Origin: Bradyrhizobium quebecense
GTDB taxonomy: Bacteria > Pseudomonadota > Alphaproteobacteria > Rhizobiales > Xanthobacteraceae
Length of the DNA stretch: 64,000 nucleotides
Direction of reading: 5' to 3'
Assembly: GCF_013373795.3 (NCBI RefSeq)
Contig: NZ_CP088022.1
Coordinates: 1,426,001-1,490,000 of the forward strand
A model generated the notes under the pieces. That model was not told the origin of the DNA. It was given only the letters and a program-made list of their open reading frames with translations, and did not search any database. Shown here in pieces: positions 17,792 through 26,535 of the stretch. The position numbers were made by a program, and so were the translations under genes. The stretch's first letter is position 1; each line of letters begins with the position of its first letter.

Positions 17792-18958
17792 CTACTTGGC
17801 CGCGCAGTCCTTGGCGTAGCGGTCGCCATAATTCGAAAACACCTTTTCGACGATCTCGGTCTGGAATTTGCCGTCCGGCCGCTTCGCGACCCTGGTGAGG
17901 TAGAAATCCTGGATCGGATAGCCGTTGTTGTTGAACTTGAAGTTACCGCGCAGCGAGGTGAAGTCGGCCTTTCTCAGCGCCGCCGCGACTGCGTCCTTGT
18001 TGGAGAGATCGCCCTTCACGGCCTTGACCGCGCTGTCGATCAACAGTGCAGCGTCATAGGCCTGCATGGCGTAGGTGCCGGGCACCCCGTTGTAGGCCGC
18101 CTCATAGGCCGCGACGAACTTCTTGCTCTGGGGATTGTCAAGGTTCGGCGCCCAGTTCGCACCGCCGAACATGCCGACGGCGGCGTCCTGCTGCGCGGGC
18201 AGGGTGGATTCGTCGACGGTGAAGGCGGAGAGCACCGGCACGGTGGCGCCAGCCTGCTTGTACTGCTTCACGAGGTTGACGCCCATGCCGCCCGGCATGA
18301 AGGTGAACAGTGCGTCCGGCTTCAGCGAGCCGATCTTGGAGAGCTCGGGCTGGAAATCCAGCGTGTTCAGCGGCGTGTAGGATTCCTCGACGATCTCGCC
18401 CTTGTAGTCGAGCTTGAAGCCGGCGACGGAATCGCGGCCGGCCTGATAGTTCGGCACCAGCAGATAGACGCGCTTGTAGCCGCGGTCCTGCGCCACCTTG
18501 CCGAGGACCTCGTGCACCTGATCGTTCTGGTACGATGTCACGTAGAAGAACGGGTTGCACTCCTTGCCGGCGTAGCTGGAGGGGCCCGCATTCGGGCTGA
18601 TCAGGAAAGTCTTGCTCTCGGTGACCGGGCGGTGGATCGCCTGCAGGATGTTGGAGAAGATCGGGCCGACCACGAAATCGACCTTGTCGCGCTCGAGCAG
18701 GCCGCGCACCTTGACCACGGCGCCGTCGGGCTTCAGTTCGTCGTCGGCGTTGACGATCTCGACCTCGCGGCCGGCCATCTTGCCGCCGAGGTCCTTGACC
18801 GCGAGCGCAAAGCCGTCGCGGACCTGCTGGCCAAGCGCCGCAGCCGGGCCGGAGGTCGTCACCAGCACGCCGATCTTGATCTTCTCCTGCGCGGTAGCCG
18901 GGGCGACCGCGATACCGAGCAGCGCCGCCAGTCCCGCGAGCTTCGTCAATTGCTTCAT
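17792..18958 (-). CDS. Branched-chain-amino-acid-type ABC substrate-binding protein (orphan)
   Basis: 388 residues, LivJ-type periplasmic binding protein. A Sec signal (MKQLTKLAGLAALLGIAVAPATAQ, cleavage near residue 24) is followed by EKIKIGVLVTTSGPAAALGQQ. The start at 18958 is set by the signal peptide and a GGGGGAGAGAC upstream region; longer open frames are only upstream noise. No permease or ATPase gene is nearby. In Rhizobiales such binding proteins often take up aromatic acids or related compounds, so a ligand from the flanking aromatic pathway is plausible. It is divergent from the MarR gene at 19251. Confidence 0.88.
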   Translation of the reverse strand: MKQLTKLAGLAALLGIAVAPATAQEKIKIGVLVTTSGPAAALGQQVRDGFALAVKDLGGKMAGREVEIVNADDELKPDGAVVKVRGLLERDKVDFVVGPIFSNILQAIHRPVTESKTFLISPNAGPSSYAGKECNPFFYVTSYQNDQVHEVLGKVAQDRGYKRVYLLVPNYQAGRDSVAGFKLDYKGEIVEESYTPLNTLDFQPELSKIGSLKPDALFTFMPGGMGVNLVKQYKQAGATVPVLSAFTVDESTLPAQQDAAVGMFGGANWAPNLDNPQSKKFVAAYEAAYNGVPGTYAMQAYDAALLIDSAVKAVKGDLSNKDAVAAALRKADFTSLRGNFKFNNNGYPIQDFYLTRVAKRPDGKFQTEIVEKVFSNYGDRYAKDCAAK

Positions 18959-19106
18959 GTCTCTCCCCCAACCACTGGCTTGATGTTTCGGCTTCGGCCC
19001 ATTTGGCCTCAGCTTAGTCTGACGCGTGCAACCGCCGCAAGCGATGTGGCATTGCGTCAGGCGACCGTCGCGCACCATGCCGGCGCAGCACATGCAAGCG
19101 CCGCGC

Positions 19107-19213
19107 CAATTGCTTGAAGTTTAAAGAAATTGCAGGATCGGCCGGGCATGTCGGGCTGGATTCGCAATTGTCCTTGCGGGGCGCCGCGAATTGCTTGAAG
19201 CTGAAAGCAATCG
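19107..19213. promoter_or_regulatory. Two direct-repeat sites in the MarR divergent promoter region
   Basis: In the 292-bp gap between the binding protein and the MarR gene, AATTGCTTGAAG occurs twice (19108-19119 and 19189-19200). In each case it is followed by an AAAG half: the first unit reads …TTTAAAGAAATTGC, the second …CTGAAAGCAA with TTGCTT/AAGCAA symmetry. They are candidate operators for the adjacent MarR regulator. Confidence 0.5.
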
Positions 19214-19250
19214 GTCCGACCGAAACCTGCCGCGGAGGCACGATCGCCGC

Positions 19251-19745
19251 ATGATCCTCGATTCCGAAACCAAAGCCGTCGAACTGCCCGACGATCACGG
19301 CACCGAGCTCAGGCTGTGGCTGCGGCTCTTGACCTGCACCACGCTGATCGAAGGCGAGGTGCGCAGCCGGCTGCGCGAGAAGTTCGACGTCACGTTGCCG
19401 CGCTTCGACCTGATGGCCCAGCTCGACAAGGTGTCCGACGGCATGACGCTGTCGGACCTGTCGAAGCGAATGATGGTCTCGAACGGCAACGTCACCGGGC
19501 TGGTCGAGCGCCTGGTCGAGTCCGGCCATCTCGATCGCCGCACCTCGGAGACCGACCGCCGCGTGCAGTACATCCGGCTGACCAAGCTCGGCCGCGCCGA
19601 ATTCCGCAAGATGGCCGCCGAGCACGAGAAATGGATTGCGGATATCTTCGGCGACCTGTCGCCAAAGGATATCCGCGAACTGATGCGGCTGCTCGCCAAG
19701 GCCAAGGGCTCGGCGCAGCGCTCCGCCAAGGCGAGGACTGCTTAA
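19251..19745 (+). CDS. MarR-family transcriptional regulator
   Basis: 164 residues with the MarR winged helix-turn-helix (LSDLSKRMMVSNGNVTGLVERLVESGHLDRR and the wing TDRRVQYIRLTKLG). The start at 19251 gives MILDSETKAVEL; an upstream in-frame codon at 19191 lies in the repeat region. It is followed after 3 bp by the hydrolase gene and then by the aryl-CoA ligase. It is the best candidate for control of the aromatic-CoA cluster, with a CoA thioester as probable ligand, as known for several MarR regulators of aromatic degradation. Confidence 0.9.
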   Translation: MILDSETKAVELPDDHGTELRLWLRLLTCTTLIEGEVRSRLREKFDVTLPRFDLMAQLDKVSDGMTLSDLSKRMMVSNGNVTGLVERLVESGHLDRRTSETDRRVQYIRLTKLGRAEFRKMAAEHEKWIADIFGDLSPKDIRELMRLLAKAKGSAQRSAKARTA

Positions 19746-19748
19746 GCG

Positions 19749-20564
19749 GTGAGCGGGATCGATTACGAGGTCGAATACAACAACCGCGCGCGCGTGCCGG
19801 AAAACCCGGCGCTGATGGCCGGCTGGGCGCGGGACTCGGCGGCCTATCGTGCGCAGCACCCGCCACGGCGACTGACCTATGGACCTGGAAGCCGCAACGT
19901 CATCGATCTCTTTGAGGGTGATCGCGACGAGCCGCTCGTGGTTTTCATCCACGGCGGCTACTGGCAGGCGCTCGATGGCTCGTCATCGAGCCACTGTGCG
20001 CGGGGCCTCAATGGCCACGGCATCAGCGTCGCGGTGCCGAGTTACGACCTCTGCCCCAACGTCACAGTCGCCGACATCATCGGCGAGATGCGCGCGGCGT
20101 CACGCGAACTGGCGAAGCTCGGCCGGCCGCTGGTCATGTCGGGACACTCCGCAGGCGGGCATCTTGCCGCCTGCATGCTTGCGACCGATTGGCCGGCCTA
20201 CGATGCGTCGCTGCCGACGAATCTGGTCAGGGCTGCTTACGCGATCTCGGGCCTGTTCGAGCTCGAGCCGCTGGTCGGCACCTCCATCAACAAGGCGCTT
20301 GGTCTTGACCGCGATGCAGCAAGGGCAGTGAGCCCGCTGCTCTGGAAAGCGCCCGCAGGCGCGACGCTCGATGCGGTGGTCGGCGGCGACGAGAGCGCCG
20401 AATATCACCGGCAGAGCCGGACCATCGCTGATGTGTGGGGCGAAGCGGGCGTAGCAACGCGGTTCGGCACTGTGGCCAATGCCAATCATTTCACCGCGAT
20501 CGCACCGCTCGCCGACCCGGACTCGGAGATGGTCGCGCGGCTGAAGCAGCTCACACAGATCTGA
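19749..20564 (+). CDS. Alpha/beta-hydrolase, kynurenine-formamidase-like
   Basis: 271 residues with GTG start at 19749, three bases after the MarR stop. It carries the HGGYW oxyanion motif (VVFIHGGYWQALD) seen in kynurenine formamidases, nucleophile GHSAGG (MSGHSAGGHLAA) and a late histidine (NANHFTAI). Kynurenine formamidase acts upstream of anthranilate in tryptophan breakdown, which fits the neighbouring ligase and monooxygenase/reductase. A hydrolase acting on a ring-cleavage product is an alternative. Confidence 0.82.
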   Translation: MSGIDYEVEYNNRARVPENPALMAGWARDSAAYRAQHPPRRLTYGPGSRNVIDLFEGDRDEPLVVFIHGGYWQALDGSSSSHCARGLNGHGISVAVPSYDLCPNVTVADIIGEMRAASRELAKLGRPLVMSGHSAGGHLAACMLATDWPAYDASLPTNLVRAAYAISGLFELEPLVGTSINKALGLDRDAARAVSPLLWKAPAGATLDAVVGGDESAEYHRQSRTIADVWGEAGVATRFGTVANANHFTAIAPLADPDSEMVARLKQLTQI

Positions 20565-20611
20565 GGTTTGCGGGACCGCGCCATTTCCGCGCGATATCCA
20601 CCCTTGCGTCA

Positions 20612-20631
20612 AATTATTTTAAGTATAAAAT
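20612..20631 (+). promoter_or_regulatory. Shared 20-nt element before the aryl-CoA ligase
   Basis: Exactly the same 20 nt as 11154-11173 (core TTATTTTAAGTATAAAAT), again 60-130 bp before a gene of the aromatic-CoA cluster. Here the -35 region is poorer (TTGCGT at 20605-20610). It is a probable operator or promoter core of a common regulon. Confidence 0.6.
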
Positions 20632-20738
20632 GATTGGCGATCGGAACGCTGCCGGGCGTCCTCGATACTGGTCTTCTCGATATTTGGTCTTGGCGACAAG
20701 ACCTTGGCCTTTCTGGATGGAAAGTGAGGGGCAATCGA

Positions 20739-22382
20739 ATGTCAGGCGAATTTCCCGGGCTCGGCCCATCCGGGCATGTCGACGATTTCGCACGGCGCAA
20801 CCTGCCGCCATCAGCGCAATGGCCGCAGCTGCTGCTCGACCGGCCCGAATTCAGCTATCCCGATTATCTCAACGCCGCGGTCGAACTGACCGACCGCCTC
20901 GTCGAGCAGGGCATGGGCGATCGCATCGCGCTGATCGGCAATGGCCGCCAGCGCACCTACAAGGAATTGACCGACTGGTCGAACCGCCTTGCGCATGCGC
21001 TGGTGGAGAATTACGGCGTCAAGCCCGGCAATCGCGTCCTGATCCGCTCGGGCAACAACCCGGCGCTGGTCGCGGCCTGGCTCGCGGCGACCAAGGCCGG
21101 TGCCGTCGTCGTCAACACGATGCCGATGCTGCGCGCCGGCGAACTGGCCAAGATCGTCGACAAGGCCGAGATTGCGCTGGCGCTGACCGACAGCCGCATC
21201 GCGGACGAATTGGTGGCCTGCGCCAAGACCAGCAAATTCCTCAAGCAGGTTGTCAATTTCGACGGCACGCAAAATCACGATGCCGAGCTCGACCGGATTG
21301 CGTTGAACAAGCCGGTCAAGTTCGATGCGGTGAAGACCGGCCGTGACGACGTCGCGCTGCTCGGCTTCACGTCGGGCACCACGGGCGAGCCGAAGGCGAC
21401 GATGCATTTCCACCGCGATCTCCTGATCGTGGCGGACGGCTATGCCAGGGAAGTGCTGAAGGTGACGCCGGACGATGTGTTCGTCGGCTCGCCGCCGCTC
21501 GCATTTACGTTTGGCCTTGGCGGGCTCGCGATCTTCCCGCTGCGCTTCGGCGCCACCGCGACACTGCTGGAGAACGCGGCGCCGAGCGAGATGGTCCGGA
21601 TCATCGAGACCTACAAGGCGACGATCTGCTTTACCGCGCCGACCGCCTATCGGGCGATGATGGCGGCGATGGACAAGGGTGCCGATCTGTCGTCGCTGCG
21701 GCTCGCGGTCTCGGCCGGCGAAACGCTGCCGGCGCCGGTGTTCGAGAGCTGGACCAGGAAGACCGGCAAGCCGATCCTCGACGGCATCGGCAGCACGGAG
21801 CTGTTGCACATCTTCATCACCAACCGCGCCGGCAGCGCCGTCGCTGGCACCACGGGCACCCCTGTTACCGGCTACCAGGCGAAGATCGTCGACGAGGACA
21901 TGAACGAGCTGCCGCCGGGCCAGGTCGGCAAGCTGGCGGTTCGCGGCCCGACCGGCTGCCGCTATCTCGCCGACTCCAGGCAGACCAAATATGTCCGCGA
22001 CGGCTGGAACATCACCGGCGATGCCTTCGTCAGCGACGAAAACGGCCGGCTGTCATTCGTGGCGCGCGCCGACGACATGATCATCTCGGCGGGCTACAAT
22101 ATCGCCGGTCCCGAGGTCGAGGCGGCGCTGCTCGGACATCCCGATGTCGCGGAATGCGCGGTGATCGGCGCGCCTGACGAGGAGCGGGGACAGATCGTCT
22201 CGGCCTTCATCGTGCTGAAGCAGGGCGCGCGCAGCGACGATGTCGAGGTCAAGCTGTTGCAGGATCACGTCAAGGCGACGATCGCGCCGTACAAATATCC
22301 CCGCGCGATCTCTTTCGTCGAGGCGTTGCCGAAGACCCAGACCGGGAAGATCCAGCGCTTCAAGTTGCGCGAGGCGAGCTGA
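20739..22382 (+). CDS. Aryl-CoA ligase, probable 2-aminobenzoate-CoA ligase
   Basis: 547 residues of the acyl-adenylate family: P-loop-like LLGFTSGTTGEPKATMHFH, the A5 motif as DGIGSTELLHIF, GDAFVSDENG, the hinge RADDMIISAGYNIAGPEVE and the C-terminal catalytic lysine in KTQTGKIQRFKLRE. IGSTE…HIF is typical of benzoate/2-aminobenzoate-CoA ligases. The start at 20739 (MSGEFPGLGPSG) has GTGAGGGG upstream; the frame remains open back to 20634. It would activate anthranilate or a related acid for the oxygenase at 11233; a shared 20-nt upstream element links the two. Confidence 0.85.
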   Translation: MSGEFPGLGPSGHVDDFARRNLPPSAQWPQLLLDRPEFSYPDYLNAAVELTDRLVEQGMGDRIALIGNGRQRTYKELTDWSNRLAHALVENYGVKPGNRVLIRSGNNPALVAAWLAATKAGAVVVNTMPMLRAGELAKIVDKAEIALALTDSRIADELVACAKTSKFLKQVVNFDGTQNHDAELDRIALNKPVKFDAVKTGRDDVALLGFTSGTTGEPKATMHFHRDLLIVADGYAREVLKVTPDDVFVGSPPLAFTFGLGGLAIFPLRFGATATLLENAAPSEMVRIIETYKATICFTAPTAYRAMMAAMDKGADLSSLRLAVSAGETLPAPVFESWTRKTGKPILDGIGSTELLHIFITNRAGSAVAGTTGTPVTGYQAKIVDEDMNELPPGQVGKLAVRGPTGCRYLADSRQTKYVRDGWNITGDAFVSDENGRLSFVARADDMIISAGYNIAGPEVEAALLGHPDVAECAVIGAPDEERGQIVSAFIVLKQGARSDDVEVKLLQDHVKATIAPYKYPRAISFVEALPKTQTGKIQRFKLREAS

Positions 22383-22387
22383 GAATC

Positions 22388-22412
22388 GGGCGACGGCTTC
22401 TGGCCGTCGCCC
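22388..22412. terminator. Hairpin between convergent genes
   Basis: Perfect 10-bp arms GGGCGACGGC and GCCGTCGCCC with a 5-nt loop, six bases after the ligase stop and before the convergent efflux permease gene. There is no T-run, so an intrinsic terminator is only probable. Confidence 0.5.
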
Positions 22413-22429
22413 CGGGGATCAACGAGAGA

Positions 22430-24043
22430 TCAATGCGCCGCGCCGCGGCCGGCCATATTCTTGGGTTTGCCGGTTAAGAGGATCGCGATCGCGGCGAACA
22501 CCAGCACGATGCCGATCACGGCAAAGGTGTCGCTGAAGCCAAGCACCAGCGCCTGCCGCTTCACGATGTTGCCGAGCGCCACGATCGCCTGGTTGTGCGC
22601 GGTCGCGGGATCGGAGATGCCGTGGCTCAGGAAGTAGTTGGTGACCTCGGCGATCCGCGTGCGCACTTCCTCGCGGCCGAGGTCGACCGACTGGCCGATG
22701 ATGTTGGAGTGGAATTGCTCGCGCTTGGTGACGATGGTGGCGAGCAGCGCCGTACCGATCGCGCCGCCGAGGTTGCGCATCATGTTGGAGATGCCGGAGG
22801 CGGCAGCCGCATCCTGCGGCGCGACGCTGCCGAGGCTGACGGCGGACAGCGGCGCCAGCATGATCGCCTGGCCGATCGCGCGGACGATGTTCGGGACGAA
22901 GAACTGGTCGCCGGAGTAATCGAGCGACATCTGTATGTTCATGAAGGATGAGACCGCGAACAGGATCATGCCGGTGAAGGCGATGAAGCGCGGGTCGAAC
23001 CGCTGCATCAGCTTCGGTACCAGCGGGATCAGGATCAGCTGCGGCAGGCCGGTCCAGGCCAGCACCTGGCCGATCTGCTCGGCATTGTAGCGCTGCACCT
23101 GACCGAGATAGGCCGGCAGCAGGTAAACCGAGCCGAACAGCGCGAACCCTACGAACACCGCCGAGATGGTGCCGAAGCCGAAGCTGCGCTGAGTCAAGAG
23201 CCGCAGCCGGAGCAGCGGTTTCTCGACCACGAGCTCGATCCAGACGAACAGGGTCAGGCTGACGGCGGCGATCACCGCGAGCTTGACGATGAAGGGCGAG
23301 CCGAACCAGTCGTCCTTGTTGCCTTCCTCGAGCACGGCCTGCAGCGACGCGAGGCCGATTGCCATCGTGGCGATGCCCAGCCAGTCGCCCTCGCGAAGCA
23401 GATGCAGCTGCAGCGGCTGGCGTTCCAGCGTGAGATAGAGGGTGACGACCATGACCGCGGTCGGAATCACGTTGACGAAGAAGATGGTCTGCCAGCCGTA
23501 ATTCTCGGTCAGGTAGCCGCCGATGGTCGGGCCGATCGCCGGGGCAAACGTCACGGCGAGCGCGAACATCGCAAGGCCGATCGGCTGCTGCACCTTCGGC
23601 AGCTTGGTGAAGACCAGCGTGAAGGCCATCGGGATGAGCACGCCGCCGAAGAAGCCCTGCAGGCCGCGCATCGCGATCATCGACGGCAAATCGTGGGTGA
23701 AGGCACAGGCGACCGAGAAGATCGCAAACAGGGTGGCGAAGCCAATGATGATCTTGCGGAACGAGAACACCCGGCTGAGAAAGTCGGTCAGCGGGATCAC
23801 CACGATCTCGCCGATCAGATAGGACGTCGAGATCCAGGAGCCGTTGTCGACGCCGGTTCCGATGCCGCCCTCGATGTTGAGCAGCGAGGCGTTGGTGATC
23901 TGGATGTTGAGGATCGCCATGAAGGCGCCGATCATCGCGGCGACGATGGAAATCCAGACGGCCATGCTGGCGCGGTTGGGATCGACCGCTGCCGCTGCCG
24001 CGCGGGGCGCAGCAGCCGGGGAGGAGAGCGCGAGATCGGACAT
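22430..24043 (-). CDS. DHA2-family multidrug efflux MFS permease (EmrB-like)
   Basis: 537 residues, hydrophobic, with the length and spacing of a 14-helix DHA2 transporter. It has the N-terminal WISIVAAMIGAFMAILNIQITNAS segment, the NGSWISTSYLIGEIVVIPL helix 2 and the motif MRGLQGFFGGVLIPMAF. It lies 8 bp downstream of the membrane-fusion gene on the same strand, which is the usual emrAB order. It probably exports lipophilic compounds through a tripartite or bipartite system; no outer-membrane factor gene is present here. Confidence 0.92.
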   Translation of the reverse strand: MSDLALSSPAAAPRAAAAAVDPNRASMAVWISIVAAMIGAFMAILNIQITNASLLNIEGGIGTGVDNGSWISTSYLIGEIVVIPLTDFLSRVFSFRKIIIGFATLFAIFSVACAFTHDLPSMIAMRGLQGFFGGVLIPMAFTLVFTKLPKVQQPIGLAMFALAVTFAPAIGPTIGGYLTENYGWQTIFFVNVIPTAVMVVTLYLTLERQPLQLHLLREGDWLGIATMAIGLASLQAVLEEGNKDDWFGSPFIVKLAVIAAVSLTLFVWIELVVEKPLLRLRLLTQRSFGFGTISAVFVGFALFGSVYLLPAYLGQVQRYNAEQIGQVLAWTGLPQLILIPLVPKLMQRFDPRFIAFTGMILFAVSSFMNIQMSLDYSGDQFFVPNIVRAIGQAIMLAPLSAVSLGSVAPQDAAAASGISNMMRNLGGAIGTALLATIVTKREQFHSNIIGQSVDLGREEVRTRIAEVTNYFLSHGISDPATAHNQAIVALGNIVKRQALVLGFSDTFAVIGIVLVFAAIAILLTGKPKNMAGRGAAH

Positions 24044-24051
24044 GACATCAC

Positions 24052-25236
24052 CTATTTGAAAGAGGCGACAGCGAGCTTGGGAGAGGCGCTGGAGCGCGGA
24101 GTTTCCTCGGCAGGATGCGACAGCGTCGCGATGGAGGGGATCACCGACATGCCCGGCCGCAGGTCGACATTGGTTGCGTCGAGCACGATCTTCACCGGGA
24201 TGCGCTGCACCACCTTGGTGAAGTTGCCGGTGGCGTTGTCCGGCGGCAGCAGCGCGAACTCCTGACCGCTCGCCGGCGCAAGGCTGTCGACATGACCGCG
24301 TACGACCTGACCGGGGAACATGTCGACCTCGATCTCGACCGGCTGGCCCTTGCGGACATTGGTGAGCTGCGTCTCCTTGTAATTCGCGATCACGTAGGCG
24401 CCGGTGGCCGGCACCAGCGACATCAGTTGCGTGCCGGCCTGGACGAACTGGCCGGTACGCAGCGTGCGGTTGCCGACGACGCCGTCGATCGGTGCGGTAA
24501 TGGTGGTGTAGCCGAGATTGAGCTCGGCCTGATTCTGGAGCGCGGTCGCCCGTCCCAACGCCGCAACCGCCTGGGCGATCTCGGCCTTGAGCAGTTCCAC
24601 CTGGCGCTCTGCGGAGGCGAGGTTTGCGGTGTCGCGGGCGATGGCGGCCTGCGCGCTGGCGTAGCGCGACTGCGCCTGCTGCGCGTTCTGCACACTGCCG
24701 TAGCCGGTGCCTGCGAGGTCGGTGTAGCGCTTGTTCTCCTGCTCGGCGAAGATCTGCGTCGCAGTGTCCACCGCAAGCGTCGCGCGCGCCGCCTCGATCA
24801 CCGAGTGCTGCACGTCGAGCTGTGCGCGTTTGCTGGTGATCGCGGCTTCGGCGGCAGCGACGTCGGCCTTCGACTGATCAAGCGCGACCTTGAAATCGCG
24901 CTCGTCGATCCGCGCCAGGATCTGGCCGGCGCGCACATGCTCGTTGTCGCCTACCAGCACCGCGCTGAGATAGCCTGACACCTTCGGTGCGATCGTCGTG
25001 TTGTCGGCCTTCACATAAGCGTCGTCGGTCGAGACCTGAAAGCGGCCGACCGTCCAGTAATCCCAGCCATACCAGGCGCCGCCCGCCAGAAGGGCGAGTG
25101 CCGCGCCGGTCATGAGCAGGCGGCGAAGCTTGCCCTTTGCGGCGGGCTTGGCCGCCACCGGATTTGCGATCAACTGCTTGGCGGTCTCGGCCGGAACCTG
25201 GCTCTCGGCCTTGAAGGACGTTTCATGCTGGCTCAT
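24052..25236 (-). CDS. HlyD/EmrA-type membrane fusion protein
   Basis: 394 residues. There is an N-terminal cytoplasmic stretch, one membrane helix (LLMTGAALALLAGGAWYGWDYW, residues about 42-63), then lipoyl/barrel-sandwich segments (FQVSTDDAYVKADNTTIAPKVSGYLSAVLV) and a long coiled-coil alpha hairpin rich in A, Q and E. The start at 25236 follows from this layout; the longer open frame upstream runs into the divergent TetR gene. It pairs with the DHA2 permease downstream. Confidence 0.9.
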   Translation of the reverse strand: MSQHETSFKAESQVPAETAKQLIANPVAAKPAAKGKLRRLLMTGAALALLAGGAWYGWDYWTVGRFQVSTDDAYVKADNTTIAPKVSGYLSAVLVGDNEHVRAGQILARIDERDFKVALDQSKADVAAAEAAITSKRAQLDVQHSVIEAARATLAVDTATQIFAEQENKRYTDLAGTGYGSVQNAQQAQSRYASAQAAIARDTANLASAERQVELLKAEIAQAVAALGRATALQNQAELNLGYTTITAPIDGVVGNRTLRTGQFVQAGTQLMSLVPATGAYVIANYKETQLTNVRKGQPVEIEVDMFPGQVVRGHVDSLAPASGQEFALLPPDNATGNFTKVVQRIPVKIVLDATNVDLRPGMSVIPSIATLSHPAEETPRSSASPKLAVASFK

Positions 25237-25347
25237 GGCAGGCGCTCCTGATCGTTCTATCCCGCTGGGAAACCGTAGGAATTTTGCTTTCGGCGGCCCA
25301 GGATAATTAGGAAACTTGATGTTTTCCAAAATAGAGCCCATATTGAG

Positions 25348-25367
25348 ACTGTCAATAGAATGACAGT
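25348..25367. promoter_or_regulatory. Palindromic operator of the efflux/TetR divergent promoter
   Basis: Perfect 7-bp arms ACTGTCA and TGACAGT separated by 6 bp, in the 156-bp gap between the emrA-like gene (start 25236, minus) and the TetR gene (start 25393, plus). This is the expected operator position. Confidence 0.65.
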
Positions 25368-25392
25368 TATCATCTAAAAGCATGGCTCGCGG

Positions 25393-26103
25393 ATGAACCG
25401 GAATGACAAAGACCAGACAGAGCAGACCGCGTCGGCGCCGGAACGGCGCGGCCGCGGGCGGCCACAGCTTCGTTCCGACGACGAGACGCGCGCGCTGATC
25501 TATGAGGCTGCGCGGCGCGAATTCTCGGAGCGCGGCTTCGCCGCGGCCAGCATCGCCGACGTCGCCTGCCGCGCCGGCGTCTCCACCAAGACGCTCTATC
25601 GTTTGATTCCGACCAAGCTCGCGCTGTTCGAAGGTATGGTGACCGACCGGGTGGACCGGTTCGTGTCCATCGTGAATCTCGGCGCCTGCGACGGCCGCAA
25701 TGTTGCGGCGGCCCTGGAGGCCGCTCTGCTGGTCTGCGCCGAGCTCATTCTCGATGCCGAGGTCATTGCGCTGCAGCGGATCATCCTGGCCGAGAGCGAC
25801 AAATTCCCTGACATCGCCGAGACGTTCTATGAAAAGGCCATGCAGCGCTCGATCGCCGCGCTGGCGAATTGGCTCGGCGTCCAGCAGCGGCGAGGGCGGA
25901 TCGTGCTCGATGACACCGAAGCCGCAGCGGGCATGCTGCTCGGCATGCTGGTGTTCAAACCGCAGCGCGACGTTATGTTCGGGCACAAGCCCGCACCACT
26001 GCACAGCGAGATGGCAGCGCGCGCCAAGGCCTGTGCTGCGCTGTTCCTGTCCGGGTGCGCCGTGCCGGCCGACCGGGCCAACAAGCAGGGCGGAGGCGTG
26101 TGA
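25393..26103 (+). CDS. TetR/AcrR-family regulator of the efflux operon
   Basis: 236 residues. After a charged N-terminal tail comes the TetR DNA-binding domain (about residues 27-75: IYEAARREFSERGFAAASIADVACRAGVSTKTLYR) and an AcrR-type C-terminal domain. It is divergent from the emrAB-like genes with a 20-bp palindrome between them; it is probably their repressor. Its stop overlaps the start of the next gene (TGATG), so the two are translationally coupled. Confidence 0.9.
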   Translation: MNRNDKDQTEQTASAPERRGRGRPQLRSDDETRALIYEAARREFSERGFAAASIADVACRAGVSTKTLYRLIPTKLALFEGMVTDRVDRFVSIVNLGACDGRNVAAALEAALLVCAELILDAEVIALQRIILAESDKFPDIAETFYEKAMQRSIAALANWLGVQQRRGRIVLDDTEAAAGMLLGMLVFKPQRDVMFGHKPAPLHSEMAARAKACAALFLSGCAVPADRANKQGGGV

Positions 26104-26525
26104 TGCCGGCGCCGGCTGCGACCTATACTGTCGAGGCGCAGATCTCGCGCGACGACCGGTCCAAATGCGAAGACGTGCTGAAGCTTTGGATGGCGGCGCT
26201 CAATCGCCATGATGCTTCCGCCATGGACGCACTGATGCACTTCCCGCATGCGCGGATCGCCGGCGGCGTGGTCACGGTCTATCAGCAGCCCGGCAACAAT
26301 CCGATGGACCTGTTCGAGCGGCTGCGCAAACAGGATGGCTGGCATCACAGCGTCTGGAACGAGACCAAGCTCGTGCAGTCCTCGCCGGCCAAGGCGCATT
26401 ACGCCGTCCGCTATACGCGCTACCGCGAGGACGGATCGGTCATCGGGATCTACGATTCCCTCTATGTGCTGAGCCTGCTCGGCGGCGCCTGGAAGATCCA
26501 GAGCCGCTCGAGCTTCGGGCCCTGA
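26103..26525 (+). CDS. Small NTF2/SnoaL-like protein of unknown function
   Basis: 140 residues. The sequence pattern (KLWMAALNRHDASAMDALMHFPHARIAGG; then YDSLYVLSLLGGAWKIQSRSSFG) resembles the cone-shaped NTF2-like fold, in which an N-terminal helix pair is followed by a beta sheet ending in WKI. The start at 26103 overlaps the TetR stop. No catalytic residue pattern allows a specific function. It converges with the sensor kinase gene 10 bp later. Confidence 0.78.
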   Translation: MPAPAATYTVEAQISRDDRSKCEDVLKLWMAALNRHDASAMDALMHFPHARIAGGVVTVYQQPGNNPMDLFERLRKQDGWHHSVWNETKLVQSSPAKAHYAVRYTRYREDGSVIGIYDSLYVLSLLGGAWKIQSRSSFGP

Positions 26526-26535
26526 TGTCGCCGCG

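Noticed and set aside
17222..19117. Open frame of 631 codons on the plus strand
   Set aside because: Antisense to the cupin and the LivJ-type binding protein, both of which have signal or domain evidence.
22388..22412. Strong intrinsic terminator
   Set aside because: The hairpin is perfect but no T-run follows on either strand, so only a probable terminator was recorded.
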